NCBI GenBank assembly: GCA_937973555.1
Contig: CALJKL010000006.1
Coordinates: 1 to 30,120 of the forward strand
Source of the DNA: an uncultured Flavobacteriales bacterium
GTDB lineage: Bacteria > Bacteroidota > Bacteroidia > Flavobacteriales > Weeksellaceae
Direction of reading: 5' to 3'
DNA length: 30,120 bases
Below the pieces are notes generated by a model, which made no database searches, was not told where the DNA came from, and was given only the letters and a program-made list of their open reading frames with translations. Position numbers and translations under genes: made by a program. Position 1 is the stretch's first letter. Each line of letters begins with the position of its first letter. Of this stretch, positions 1 through 8,134 are shown in pieces.

Positions 1-1012
1 GGTCTTCTACAGGCTTGGTGAAAATTTGAAGTAAGTATCCTTCTTCGTCTCGGTCAATTAAAATGCCCAGTTCCTGAAGTTTTTTAAGGTCTTCATTAAT
101 AGTTCCTACTCTTTCAGGAATCATTTCATAATAAGCATTTGGTGGAGCTGAAAGAAATTCTACACCGCGGTTTTTTAGTTCTGTTACGGTATGGATGATG
201 TCTTTGGTAGCTACGGCAATATGTTGTACGCCTTCACCTTCATAGAAATCTAGGTATTCTTCTATTTGAGATTTTTTCTTTCCTTCGGCAGGTTCGTTAA
301 TTGGGAATTTTGCAAATCCGTTTCCATTGCTCATCACTTTACTCATCAAAGCTGAATATTCTGTGCTGATTTGTTTATCATCAAAAGAAAGAATGTTTAC
401 AAACCCCATTACTTCTTCATACCATTTTACGGTAGGTAGCATTCTATTCCAACCTACATTTCCTACGCAATGGTCTACATAGAGTAAACCTACATCAGAA
501 GGGTTGTAATTGCTTTCCCATTTTTGGTAGCCTGGCATAAAAACACCGTTGTAGTTTTTTCTTTCGATAAACATATGTACGGTTTCCCCATAGGTGTAGA
601 TGCCGGACATTCTTACTTCTCCGTGTTCATCTGTTAAGCTAATAGGTTCCTGATAAGGTTTTGCGCCACGTTTGGTGGTTTCTTCAAATGCTTTGTAGGC
701 ATCATCCACCCAAAGGGCCAATACTTTTACCCCGTCTCCATGTTTTTTCACATGTTCAGAAATAGGATGGTCAGATTTTAATGCGGTAGTAAGAATCAAC
801 CTTATTTTTCCTTGTTGCAAAACATAGGAAGCGCGGTCTTTTACGCCTGTTTCCGGACCTGCATAGGCTACACTTTTAAAGCCAAAAGCAGTTTTGTAAT
901 AATGGGCAGACTGCTTGGCATTGCCTACATAAAATTCAATATAATCGGTGCCATTAATCGGCAGGAAGTTTTCTGCCTTGGAAATTTTTTCGGCAAATGT
1001 TAATGTTGACAT
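1..1012 (-). CDS. hppD: 4-hydroxyphenylpyruvate dioxygenase, C-terminus cut by window edge
   Basis: Converts 4-hydroxyphenylpyruvate to homogentisate in tyrosine breakdown (cytoplasmic, Fe(II)-dependent). The minus-strand reading frame starts at the ATG 1012-1010 (MSTLTFAEKI) and stays open to base 2, giving 337 codons; family members have about 380, so roughly 40 residues with the third iron ligand (a Glu) lie outside. Two vicinal-oxygen-chelate repeats are visible. The first two iron ligands are the His of VDHCVGNV (about H181) and the His of GVQHIA (about H264). It lies 40 bases downstream of hmgA on the same strand, so the two consecutive pathway enzymes are probably co-transcribed. The edge truncation is due to the window, not to damage in the gene. 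Confidence 0.96.
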   Translation of the reverse strand, partial: MSTLTFAEKISKAENFLPINGTDYIEFYVGNAKQSAHYYKTAFGFKSVAYAGPETGVKDRASYVLQQGKIRLILTTALKSDHPISEHVKKHGDGVKVLALWVDDAYKAFEETTKRGAKPYQEPISLTDEHGEVRMSGIYTYGETVHMFIERKNYNGVFMPGYQKWESNYNPSDVGLLYVDHCVGNVGWNRMLPTVKWYEEVMGFVNILSFDDKQISTEYSALMSKVMSNGNGFAKFPINEPAEGKKKSQIEEYLDFYEGEGVQHIAVATKDIIHTVTELKNRGVEFLSAPPNAYYEMIPERVGTINEDLKKLQELGILIDRDEEGYLLQIFTKPVED

Positions 1013-1052
1013 ATTTTTTACTTATTTACTTGTTTTGATTTTAATGAAAGAC

Positions 1053-2204
1053 TTATTCTAGCCAACTTGTTTTGTAGCTGGGGTCTTCTATTTTTAGAGC
1101 TTCTTCGGTAAGCTTCAAAGGCCTGAAAGGGTCTACCATTACAGCGTATTCATCCGTAGATTTTTTACCGAAACTGCGTTCCATTGCTCCAGGGTGAGGC
1201 CCATGAACAATTCCTCCCGGATGTAGGGTGAAATCCATTAAGTCTACGTGGTTTCTGCTCATAAAGTCTCCTTCGGTGTAGAATAGCACCTCGTCGCTGT
1301 CGATGTTGCTATGGTTGTATGGAGCCGGAATGGCCAATGGATGATAATCATACATTCTGGCCACAAAAGAACAAACCACGAAGTTGTGAGCTTCAAAATT
1401 TTGATGCACCGGTGGCGGTTGATGGATTCTTCCTGTAATAGGTTCAAAGTTTTTGATGTTGAATTTATAAGGATAGAAATATCCGTCCCAGCCTACCACA
1501 TCGAAAGGATGAGTGGCATAGACGAAATCCCAGATCAGGTTTTCTTTCTTTACTTTGATTAAGAATTCTCCCTTTTCGTCTTTTGGTTCTACAAAAGTGG
1601 GTGCAATGATGTCTCTTTCGCAGAAAGGAGAATGCTCTAGCAATTGCCCGAATTGGTTTCGGTATCTTTTTGGGGTGTAAAGAGGAGAATGGCTTTCTAA
1701 AAAGAACAACACATTTTCTTCTGTATTAAATTCTATCTGATAAATAGTGCCTCTCGGAATGATGAGGTAATCTCCAATTTCGAATTCTAAATTTCCTACA
1801 AAAGTTTTCAAAGTTCCTGAGCCCTGATGCACGAAAAGAAGTTCATCGCATTCTGCATTTTTATAAAAATAATCGGTGGATTTTTTGGGCTTGGCCAATC
1901 CCATTTTCAAATCGTTGTTTAGCAAAAGCACCTTTCTGCTGTCCAGAAAATCATCTTCAGGGGTAAGGTTTTTTCCTTTTAGCATTCTCGGGATGGCATT
2001 TTTGTCTACCGCTATTTTTGGAGTGACGTCTTTCGAAACCTTTACTTCTTTTATTTGGGTAGGTCTGTGGGTATGATAAAGTAGAGACGAAATGCCACTG
2101 AAGCCTTCTGTACCGAACAGTTGTTCATAATAGAATTGGTCTTTTTCTGATTTGAAAACTGTATGTCTTTTTGGCGGAATTTTGCCTAATTGTACGTATC
2201 TCAT
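1053..2204 (-). CDS. hmgA: Homogentisate 1,2-dioxygenase
   Basis: Opens the ring of homogentisate to maleylacetoacetate with a non-haem iron, the step after HppD. The protein has 383 residues from the chosen ATG at 2204 (MRYVQLGKIPPKRHTVF). The frame stays open 16 codons further upstream to 2252, but that stretch is Lys/Ile/Phe-rich, overlaps the promoter and is not family-like. It is a cupin-fold enzyme. Candidate iron ligands by family alignment from memory are about H298 and E305 in YNHSNIDSDEVLFY and about H334 in GGIVHGPHPG. The HGPHPG and DEVLFY blocks are strongly diagnostic of the bacterial HmgA group. It is first of a probable two-gene unit with hppD, with a good Bacteroidota-type promoter directly upstream. 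Confidence 0.95.
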   Translation of the reverse strand: MRYVQLGKIPPKRHTVFKSEKDQFYYEQLFGTEGFSGISSLLYHTHRPTQIKEVKVSKDVTPKIAVDKNAIPRMLKGKNLTPEDDFLDSRKVLLLNNDLKMGLAKPKKSTDYFYKNAECDELLFVHQGSGTLKTFVGNLEFEIGDYLIIPRGTIYQIEFNTEENVLFFLESHSPLYTPKRYRNQFGQLLEHSPFCERDIIAPTFVEPKDEKGEFLIKVKKENLIWDFVYATHPFDVVGWDGYFYPYKFNIKNFEPITGRIHQPPPVHQNFEAHNFVVCSFVARMYDYHPLAIPAPYNHSNIDSDEVLFYTEGDFMSRNHVDLMDFTLHPGGIVHGPHPGAMERSFGKKSTDEYAVMVDPFRPLKLTEEALKIEDPSYKTSWLE

Positions 2205-2224
2205 TTTATATTTCTTGTTCTTAA

Positions 2225-2254
2225 CAAATATAAAAATTTCGAGGATATCCAAAA
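2225..2254 (-). promoter_or_regulatory. Bacteroidota-type promoter for hmgA-hppD
   Basis: On the minus strand TATATTTG (2232-2225) fits the -7 consensus TAnnTTTG, and a TTTTG (2254-2250) sits 17 bases upstream as the -33 element. The hmgA ATG at 2204 follows 20 bases after the -7 box, and no competing gene overlaps if the shorter hmgA start is used. The spacing is at the short end of the known range. Confidence 0.55.
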
Positions 2255-2324
2255 TATTTTTTCCATTTCATCAAGTTTTTGTCTTTTGAAAAGAAAGAAT
2301 ATTTTTGAAAAAGTTTTAAAGCAC

Positions 2325-2353
2325 AAAAAAACTCCTAGATAAATAGAAGTTTT
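2325..2353 (-). terminator. Rho-independent terminator after aguA
   Basis: On the minus strand AAAACTTCTA pairs with TAGGAGTTTT (10 bp, one G-U) around a 6-base loop, and the T-run continues past the stem. It lies 35 bases beyond the aguA stop, closing the aguB-aguA unit before hmgA. Confidence 0.65.
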
Positions 2354-2387
2354 AAGATAATTTATATTGAAAATATTATGGTATTTT

Positions 2388-3443
2388 TTACACCAAAGGC
2401 TCTTGTTGACTGAGGCAATGGAAACTTCCCAATCCCCAAATAATCTCTGTAGAGTCTATGCCCACCACTTTTCTTTCAGGAAAACAGTTTTGTATAATTT
2501 CCAAAGCTTTCTCATCTTTTGCACAACGATAAGTAGGAACAATAACATGCTTGTTGGAAATATAGAAATTGGCATAAGAAGCCGGCAGTCTTTGTTCTTC
2601 CCAATAAACAGGGTCGGGCATTGGCAATTCTATGATGTTTAATGGAGTTCCGTCTAAAAGCCTCATTTCTTTTAACTGGCGAAGATTGGTCTGGAGAATT
2701 TCGTAATTCTCGTCTTCTGGATTGTCTTCTAGTACCGTTAATACCGTATTTTCATTCACAAAACGGATGGTGTCATCAATATGTCCATCGGTATCATCAC
2801 CAATGATGCCGTCTTCTACCCAAAGCACTTGTTCTTGTCCATAGAAGTTTTTCAAATAATCTTCTATCTGTTCTTGTGAAAGATGTGGATTTCTGTTTGG
2901 GTTTAATAGGCAAGATTTTGAAGTCAAAACTGTTCCTTTTCCGTTGAATTCTACACTTCCTCCTTCCATTACAATTCCTGGATGAAAAACAGGAATGTCA
3001 AATTCCTTTCCGATTTTGGTAGGAATGACATCATCCAAATCAAACGGAGGATATTTGTTTCCCCAAGCGTTATAGCCCCAGTCTACAATCACCTTTTCGG
3101 GCTCATTACCATTTTTGTTTACTAAAAATGCAGGGCCATGGTCTCTGCACCAGGCATCGTTGGTTTCATGGAAATAGAATTCAATATTTTCTAGATTTGC
3201 ACCCGCTTGCATAATGCAGTCCATGGCAAATTTTCTCATTTCTTCGTCCTTTACATTGATTCTTACAAACTCATCTTCTGAAAGGATTTTGATAAATTGA
3301 CTATAATAAGGATAGATTTCCTCTAGTTTTCCTGGCCAAGATTCTTCTTTATGGGGCCAAGAAAGCCAAGTGGCTTCATGTTCTTCCCATTCTGCAGGAA
3401 AAACATAACCTTGGGATTTTGGAGTTTTATGTAAGTCTATCAT
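2388..3443 (-). CDS. aguA: Agmatine deiminase
   Basis: Hydrolyses agmatine to N-carbamoylputrescine and ammonia, part of the arginine-decarboxylase route to putrescine. The protein has 351 residues, the usual length, with the pentein fold of the PAD_porph family. Diagnostic blocks in order are AEWEEHEATWLSWPH near the N-terminus, NDAWCRDHGP (substrate guanidine binding), EGGSVEFNGKGT, DDTDGHIDD (catalytic His region) and the C-terminal GSFHCLSQQEP with the nucleophile at about C343. The start ATG shares one base with the TAA stop of aguB (TAATG), a typical translational-coupling arrangement. Together the two genes make putrescine plus CO2 and two ammonia. Confidence 0.96.
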   Translation of the reverse strand: MIDLHKTPKSQGYVFPAEWEEHEATWLSWPHKEESWPGKLEEIYPYYSQFIKILSEDEFVRINVKDEEMRKFAMDCIMQAGANLENIEFYFHETNDAWCRDHGPAFLVNKNGNEPEKVIVDWGYNAWGNKYPPFDLDDVIPTKIGKEFDIPVFHPGIVMEGGSVEFNGKGTVLTSKSCLLNPNRNPHLSQEQIEDYLKNFYGQEQVLWVEDGIIGDDTDGHIDDTIRFVNENTVLTVLEDNPEDENYEILQTNLRQLKEMRLLDGTPLNIIELPMPDPVYWEEQRLPASYANFYISNKHVIVPTYRCAKDEKALEIIQNCFPERKVVGIDSTEIIWGLGSFHCLSQQEPLV

Positions 3444-4318
3444 TAATCTTCGTCAATAAATCTTTTGGTAATAGGCTGGTAAGAATCTATTCTTCGGTCT
3501 CTTAAGAATGGCCAGTGTTTGCGGAAATAATCAGTTTCAGACATGTCTAATTCTGTTACTGCCACTTCTTCTTGGTCGTGTGAACCTAAATATAAGAGTT
3601 TTCCTTGTGCATTGGTAACAAAACTTCCGCCCCAGAATTTCATAGCGCCATCTTGTTCAAAACCTACTCTGTTTACCGATACTACAGGCACAGCATTGGC
3701 TACTGCATGAGAACGCTGAATGGTTTGCCATGCGTTGTATTGGTCTTTGTTGGTTTCTTCATCCTGGTCTGTAGCCCAGCCAATGGCGGTAGGATAGAAC
3801 ATGATGTCTGCTCCCATTAGAGCGGTTATTCTGGATGCTTCTGGATACCATTGGTCCCAGCAAATCAAAACCCCAATTTTGGCAAATTTTGTTTGGAAAA
3901 CCTTGTATCCTAAATCTCCCGGCGTAAAGTAGAATTTTTCATAAAAAGCAGGATCATCTGGAATGTGCATTTTTCTATATTTTCCCAGATAAGAGCCGTC
4001 TGCATCTATTACAGCGGTGGTGTTATGGTATAATCCTTCGGTTCTTTTTTCAAATAATGAAGCAATAATCACTACTCCCAATTCTTTGGCTACAGCACTC
4101 AAAGCATCTGTTGAAGGACCTGGAATAGGTTCCGCCAAATCAAAATTGTCATAATCTTCTACATCACAAAAATACAATGAGGTGAAAAGTTCTTGTAAAC
4201 ATACAATTTGAGCCCCTTTGGCAGCGGCTTCTTTTACCTTTTCAATTGCTTTTTGCAGGTTGCTTTCTTTATCTTTTACGCACGACATTTGTACCGTGCC
4301 CACTTTTACTTTTGCCAT
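3443..4318 (-). CDS. aguB: N-carbamoylputrescine amidase
   Basis: Cleaves N-carbamoylputrescine to putrescine, CO2 and ammonia. It is a nitrilase-superfamily (C-N hydrolase) enzyme of 291 residues. The catalytic triad is visible as E43 (CLQELF), K116 (YRKMHIPDD) and C153 (VLICWDQWYPE). The ICWDQWYPEA block is typical of AguB rather than of other nitrilases. It is first gene of the aguB-aguA pair, with the product of the downstream gene being its substrate. A -7 box lies 18 bases upstream, and the asnB terminator separates it from asnB. Confidence 0.96.
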   Translation of the reverse strand: MAKVKVGTVQMSCVKDKESNLQKAIEKVKEAAAKGAQIVCLQELFTSLYFCDVEDYDNFDLAEPIPGPSTDALSAVAKELGVVIIASLFEKRTEGLYHNTTAVIDADGSYLGKYRKMHIPDDPAFYEKFYFTPGDLGYKVFQTKFAKIGVLICWDQWYPEASRITALMGADIMFYPTAIGWATDQDEETNKDQYNAWQTIQRSHAVANAVPVVSVNRVGFEQDGAMKFWGGSFVTNAQGKLLYLGSHDQEEVAVTELDMSETDYFRKHWPFLRDRRIDSYQPITKRFIDED

Positions 4319-4335
4319 AGTTAAGTTTTAGACTG

Positions 4336-4343
4336 CAAAAATA
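4336..4343 (-). promoter_or_regulatory. Probable -7 box of the aguB-aguA promoter
   Basis: TATTTTTG on the minus strand fits TAnnTTTG and ends 17 bases before the aguB ATG. No TTG lies at the proper -33 distance, so only the -7 element can be supported. Confidence 0.35.
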
Positions 4344-4368
4344 CTATTTTTAGGATAAATGATGGAAA

Positions 4369-4392
4369 TAAAAAATCCCGCAAAATGCGGGA
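4369..4392 (-). terminator. Rho-independent terminator after asnB
   Basis: Perfect 7-bp stem TCCCGCA/TGCGGGA with a 3-base loop, followed on the minus strand by six T residues. It starts 22 bases past the asnB stop and isolates aguB-aguA from asnB. Confidence 0.85.
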
Positions 4393-4414
4393 GGTAAAAA
4401 CAATATTAAATATT

Positions 4415-6085
4415 TTAGTAAGAATCTTCATGAACGCTTAATACGGCTCTTCCGCTTGGGTCGTTCATTTTTTTGAAGGCTTCGTCCCATTCTAGTGCAA
4501 TAGGGGTAGAACAAGCTACAGAAGGCACTGAAGGCACCGTTGCTGCGGCCGTTTCACTTGGGAAGTGTTCTTCAAAAATACTTCTGTACCGGTATTCTTC
4601 CTTATTCTGAGGTGTGTTGATCGGGAATCTGAATTTAGCATTGGCCATCATTTCATCAGTTACTTCGTTTTCGGCAATTTCTTTTAAGGTATCTATCCAA
4701 CTGTAGCCCACGCCGTCTGAAAACTGTTCTTTTTGTCTCCAAGCAATGGATTTTGGCAAAAGGTCTTCAAAAGCTTTTCTTAAGACCCATTTTTCGATTT
4801 TGCCTTCTGCTTTATTCACCATTTTATCTTTCGGATTCACCGTCATGGCAATATCCATAAATTCTTTATCCAAGAAAGGAACTCTTCCTTCTATGCCCCA
4901 ACTCATCAATGCCTTGTTGGCTCTTAAACAATCATACAAGTGAAGTTTTCCTAATTTTCTTACGGTTTCATCATGAAATTCTTTAGCATTAGGTGCTTTG
5001 TGGAAATACAGATATCCTCCAAATAACTCATCACTGCCTTCGCCGGAAAGTACCATTTTAATCCCCATGGATTTAATGACTCTTGCCATGAGATACATTG
5101 GTGTAGAGGCTCTTACGGTAGTTACGTCGTAGGTTTCCAAATGGTAAATCACATCTTTTACAGCATCTATGCCTTCTTGGATGGTGAAATGGATTTCGTG
5201 GTGAACGGAACCAATGTGCTCTGCTGCTTTTTGGGCGGCTAACAAATCGGGAGAGCCTTCTAAACCTACCGCAAAACTGTGCAATCTAGGATACCAAGCC
5301 TCTTGGGTGTCTCCACTTTCTATTCTTTGTCTAGCATATTTAGCCGCAACCGCCGATATAATAGAAGAATCTAGCCCTCCGGAAAGCAATACTCCGTAAG
5401 GTACATCACTCATCAATTGTCTGTGTACGGCATCTTCTAAACCTTTTCTGATGGCTGCAATACTGGTTTCGTTGTCTTGAACAGTGTCAAAATTTTCCCA
5501 GTCTCTTTTGTACCATTGTTGCAATTCTTGTCCGTCTTTGCTGTATACAAAATGTCCCGGCAAGAAGGTTTCAATTTTATTACAAACCCCCTCCAAAGCC
5601 TTTAATTCTGAGCCTACATAATAGTTGCCATGTTTGTCCCAGCCTTGGTAAAGCGGACAAATGCCCATGTGGTCTCTGGAAATGAGGTATATATCATTTT
5701 CAATATCATACAAAGCAAATGCGAAAATACCGTTCAGTTTTTCAATGAAATTTTTGCCGTCTCTTCTATAAAGGGCTAAAATAACTTCGCAGTCTGATTG
5801 GGTTAAGAATTCGTAATCCGGAAATTCGCTTCTCAATTCTCTATGGTTGTAGATTTCTCCATTTACCGCCAAAACTACTTTTCCGTCTTTGGTATACAAA
5901 GGTTGTTTCCCTGAAGTAGGGTCTACAATAGCCAATCTTTCATGAGAAAAAACGGTTTTTTCGGATTGAAAAATCCCGCTCCAATCCGGTCCGCGGTGTC
6001 TAATCTTTTTAGACATCTCTAATATCTGAGGACGCAAAGCGTCTGTCTTTTGTTTTGCATCAAACAAGCATACAATTCCGCACAT
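4415..6085 (-). CDS. asnB: Asparagine synthetase B (glutamine-hydrolysing)
   Basis: Makes asparagine from aspartate, ATP and glutamine. The protein has 556 residues, the same size class as E. coli AsnB. The N-terminal Ntn-type glutaminase domain starts MCGIV, with Cys2 as nucleophile once Met1 is removed, and contains RHRGPDWSG (30-38), HERLAIVD and NGEIYNH (75-81). The synthetase domain has the ATP-pyrophosphatase loop SGGLDSS (235-241) and the LSGEGSDELFGGY block. The C-terminal tail is Ala/Pro/Ser-rich and ends in DSY. The ATG 6085-6083 is fixed because MCGI must begin the mature enzyme. It is a single-gene unit, flanked by the RsmB terminator upstream and its own terminator downstream. 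Confidence 0.97.
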   Translation of the reverse strand: MCGIVCLFDAKQKTDALRPQILEMSKKIRHRGPDWSGIFQSEKTVFSHERLAIVDPTSGKQPLYTKDGKVVLAVNGEIYNHRELRSEFPDYEFLTQSDCEVILALYRRDGKNFIEKLNGIFAFALYDIENDIYLISRDHMGICPLYQGWDKHGNYYVGSELKALEGVCNKIETFLPGHFVYSKDGQELQQWYKRDWENFDTVQDNETSIAAIRKGLEDAVHRQLMSDVPYGVLLSGGLDSSIISAVAAKYARQRIESGDTQEAWYPRLHSFAVGLEGSPDLLAAQKAAEHIGSVHHEIHFTIQEGIDAVKDVIYHLETYDVTTVRASTPMYLMARVIKSMGIKMVLSGEGSDELFGGYLYFHKAPNAKEFHDETVRKLGKLHLYDCLRANKALMSWGIEGRVPFLDKEFMDIAMTVNPKDKMVNKAEGKIEKWVLRKAFEDLLPKSIAWRQKEQFSDGVGYSWIDTLKEIAENEVTDEMMANAKFRFPINTPQNKEEYRYRSIFEEHFPSETAAATVPSVPSVACSTPIALEWDEAFKKMNDPSGRAVLSVHEDSY

Positions 6086-6159
6086 ATGATAATTTCTTTG
6101 TTTAAGTTTTAAAGTTCAAAGTTTCAGATGAAAAACCTTGTCTTGTTAAAAATCAGTTA

Positions 6160-6167
6160 CAAAAATA
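6160..6167 (-). promoter_or_regulatory. Probable -7 box of the asnB promoter
   Basis: TATTTTTG on the minus strand, 74 bases before the asnB ATG, leaving a leader of roughly 70 bases. No -33 TTG at the right distance was found. Confidence 0.35.
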
Positions 6168-6221
6168 TAAGAATGATTTATAAAATAAAATATTAATTTG
6201 ATTTTGGTTAAAAAAAATAAC

Positions 6222-6259
6222 AAAAAACCCTTTAAAAAGAATAAATTCAATTTAAAGGG
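6222..6259 (-). terminator. Rho-independent terminator after rsmB-type gene
   Basis: On the minus strand CCCTTTAAA pairs with TTTAAAGGG (9 bp) around a 14-base loop that can itself form a short GAAT/ATTC helix, followed by six T residues. It lies 45 bases after the methyltransferase stop. The rest of the 219-base gap before asnB is AT-rich and holds only the asnB -7 box. Confidence 0.75.
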
Positions 6260-6304
6260 AATATTTTATTGTTAAAGGAGAAATTTTTTCAGTAATGAAG
6301 AAAG

Positions 6305-7510
6305 TTAGTCTATTCTTTCAATCAACGCCATATAAAATCCATCAAAACCTGAACTTGGCATCACTTTTTCGTCTTTTACCAATTTAAAATTGGGATTGTT
6401 TTTTAGGAAATATGCTACTTGTTCATTGTTTTCACTTGGTAAGATAGAGCAGGTGGCGTATACCATTTTTCCTCCTTTTTTTATGATTTTGGCATAATCC
6501 TGAAGAATCTGTGCTTGTTCTTTTCGGATACGGTCTATGAAATCCTGGTCTATTTTCCATTTAGAATCAGGGTTTCTTTTCAACACTCCTAATCCGGAAC
6601 AAGGTGCATCTATTAATAAGCGGTCTGCTTTTTCGTGCAGTCTTTTGATGACTTTGGTGTCGGTAATTTCTCGGGTTTCTATATTGTGGGCACCGGCTCT
6701 TTTGGCTCTGCGTTTTAGTTCTGCCAATTTCCATCCGTGTATGTCCATGGCAATGATTTGTCCTTTGTTTTCCATCATCGCGGCCAGGTGAAGCGTTTTT
6801 CCACCAGCACCGGCGCAGGCATCTACTACGCGCATTCCTGGTTTAACATCCAGAAATTCTGCAATTTTTTGGGAACCGGCATCCTGTACTTCAAACAAAC
6901 CATCTTTGAAGGCTGAAGTTAAGAATACGTTTTTCTTTTCTTCTAATTGTACCGCGTCTTTGAAACCATTGATGGTGAAGCTTTCTACGTTTTCGCCTTT
7001 CAGTTCTTCTACCAAATGTTTTGCAGAAACTTTCAGGGCATTGGCACGCAAAATAGTAGGAGCTTGCTCATTTAGTGCGATCATTTCTCTTTCCCACTTT
7101 GGTCCTAGTTCTTTTTCCAGGGTTTCTACCAACCAATCCGGGATTGAATGTTCAAAAGCTTTGTTTGGAACCGTTCCTTTTTTGAGTTTGGTCAAAATAT
7201 CCGCGATTTTGATTCCGTCAAATTCTTCAAACTTTTTATAATGCGTTTGGCTCCAAAGCAAATATGCCATAATCAGTCTGTAAATATTTCCGGGTTTTGC
7301 CCCTTCGCCAATATAATATTCGAGGCGTTTTTTCCAACGGATAATGTTGTAAAAAATTTCAGAAACCACTTTACGGTCTTCGCTTCCCCATTTTTTGTGA
7401 GCCTTCAGTAGTCTTTCTATGACTTTGTCGGCATATTTGTTTTTTTCAAAAAAGGTTTCCTGAAGCGCGTCGTGAATACCAATCAAAAGGTTTCTGTGGA
7501 TAAGTTCCAT
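6305..7510 (-). CDS. RsmB-type rRNA (cytosine-C5) methyltransferase
   Basis: An S-adenosylmethionine-dependent RNA m5C methyltransferase of the RsmB/NOL1/NOP2/Sun family, probably acting on 16S rRNA C967. The protein has 401 residues. The N-terminal 120 or so residues are helical and NusB-like, as in RsmB. The SAM-binding motif VDACAGAGGKT is at 229-239. The two family cysteines are C304 in DAPCSGLG and the catalytic C354 in YATCSILPSENNEQV. In flavobacteria this gene is usually annotated RsmB, but substrate position cannot be read from sequence, so the symbol is left blank. It is divergent from the YjdM gene across a 103-base gap with a promoter on each strand. Confidence 0.9.
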   Translation of the reverse strand: MELIHRNLLIGIHDALQETFFEKNKYADKVIERLLKAHKKWGSEDRKVVSEIFYNIIRWKKRLEYYIGEGAKPGNIYRLIMAYLLWSQTHYKKFEEFDGIKIADILTKLKKGTVPNKAFEHSIPDWLVETLEKELGPKWEREMIALNEQAPTILRANALKVSAKHLVEELKGENVESFTINGFKDAVQLEEKKNVFLTSAFKDGLFEVQDAGSQKIAEFLDVKPGMRVVDACAGAGGKTLHLAAMMENKGQIIAMDIHGWKLAELKRRAKRAGAHNIETREITDTKVIKRLHEKADRLLIDAPCSGLGVLKRNPDSKWKIDQDFIDRIRKEQAQILQDYAKIIKKGGKMVYATCSILPSENNEQVAYFLKNNPNFKLVKDEKVMPSSGFDGFYMALIERID

Positions 7511-7526
7511 TCCAAATAAATTTTTG

Positions 7527-7534
7527 CAAAAATA
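7527..7534 (-). promoter_or_regulatory. Probable -7 box of the RsmB-type gene
   Basis: TATTTTTG on the minus strand, 16 bases before the ATG. No clear -33 TTG accompanies it. Confidence 0.35.
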
Positions 7535-7565
7535 GGGTTTTAATTGTAGAAAAGGAAATAGAGGT

Positions 7566-7597
7566 TTTTGAAAGCCAATTTCAAAATATTATCTTTG
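7566..7597 (+). promoter_or_regulatory. Promoter of yjdM/phnA-like gene
   Basis: TTTTG at 7566-7570 and TATCTTTG at 7590-7597 match the TTG / TAnnTTTG consensus with exactly 19 bases between them. The ATG follows 16 bases after the -7 box. This is the best promoter match in the window. Confidence 0.7.
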
Positions 7598-7613
7598 TGA
7601 AAAATTATAAAAA

Positions 7614-7946
7614 ATGAGTGAATTGATGCCTTGCCCAAAATGTGGTAGCGAATATACTTACGAACAAGACAATCTTTTGGTGTGCAGCCAGTGTTTTCAT
7701 GAATTTGATCCAGCAGAAGTAGGTTCAGAAGATAAAATTTTCGATAGCAATGGAAATGAATTGCAAAACGGAGATTCTGTAGTGGTAATAAAAGATTTAC
7801 CAGTGAAGGGGGCTCCAAAGCCAGTAAAAGCTGGAACCAAAGTAAAAAACATCAGATTGAGACCGGGCAGCGATCATAATATTGATTGTAAAATAGAAGG
7901 TTTCGGGGCGATGGCACTGAAGTCTGAATTTGTAAAGAAGGCTTAA
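7614..7946 (+). CDS. yjdM: YjdM/PhnA-family zinc-ribbon protein
   Basis: A small 110-residue protein with an N-terminal zinc ribbon (C7, C10, C24 and C27 in PCPKC...CSQC) and a C-terminal SH3-like PhnA domain. Its motifs include FDSNGNELQNGD, IKDLPVKG and the GSDHNIDCKIEGFG ending. Members are widespread and were once linked to alkylphosphonate use in E. coli, but YjdM is not required for that and the molecular role is unclear. There is no phosphonate gene here. The gene stands alone with its own promoter and strong terminator, divergent from the RsmB-type gene. Confidence 0.92.
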   Translation: MSELMPCPKCGSEYTYEQDNLLVCSQCFHEFDPAEVGSEDKIFDSNGNELQNGDSVVVIKDLPVKGAPKPVKAGTKVKNIRLRPGSDHNIDCKIEGFGAMALKSEFVKKA

Positions 7947-7956
7947 AAATAAAACG

Positions 7957-7987
7957 AACGCAAGGATTTAATCTTTGCGTTTTTTTT
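7957..7987 (+). terminator. Rho-independent terminator after yjdM
   Basis: AACGCAAGGATT pairs with AATCTTTGCGTT (one G-U), followed by a run of seven T. The remaining 147 bases up to 8134 hold no convincing gene or site. Confidence 0.85.
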
Positions 7988-8134
7988 ATATAAGAAAAGG
8001 AAAAATTTGGCAGGGTTCTTTTCCAAGACTTTGATTGCAGATGCTCATTTCAGTCCTTAAAGGCAGAAAGAGAATTAACCAAAAATTTCCCTAAGCTATT
8101 AGGAATAGAAAATCAGCAGAAGTTAAAAATCTTT

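Noticed and set aside
2207..2252. Longer hmgA start at 2252
   Set aside because: The extra residues overlap a good promoter and are not family-like.
7988..8134. Possible coding remnant or small RNA between yjdM and the ABC ATPase
   Set aside because: No start, motif or stable hairpin beyond the yjdM terminator could be supported.
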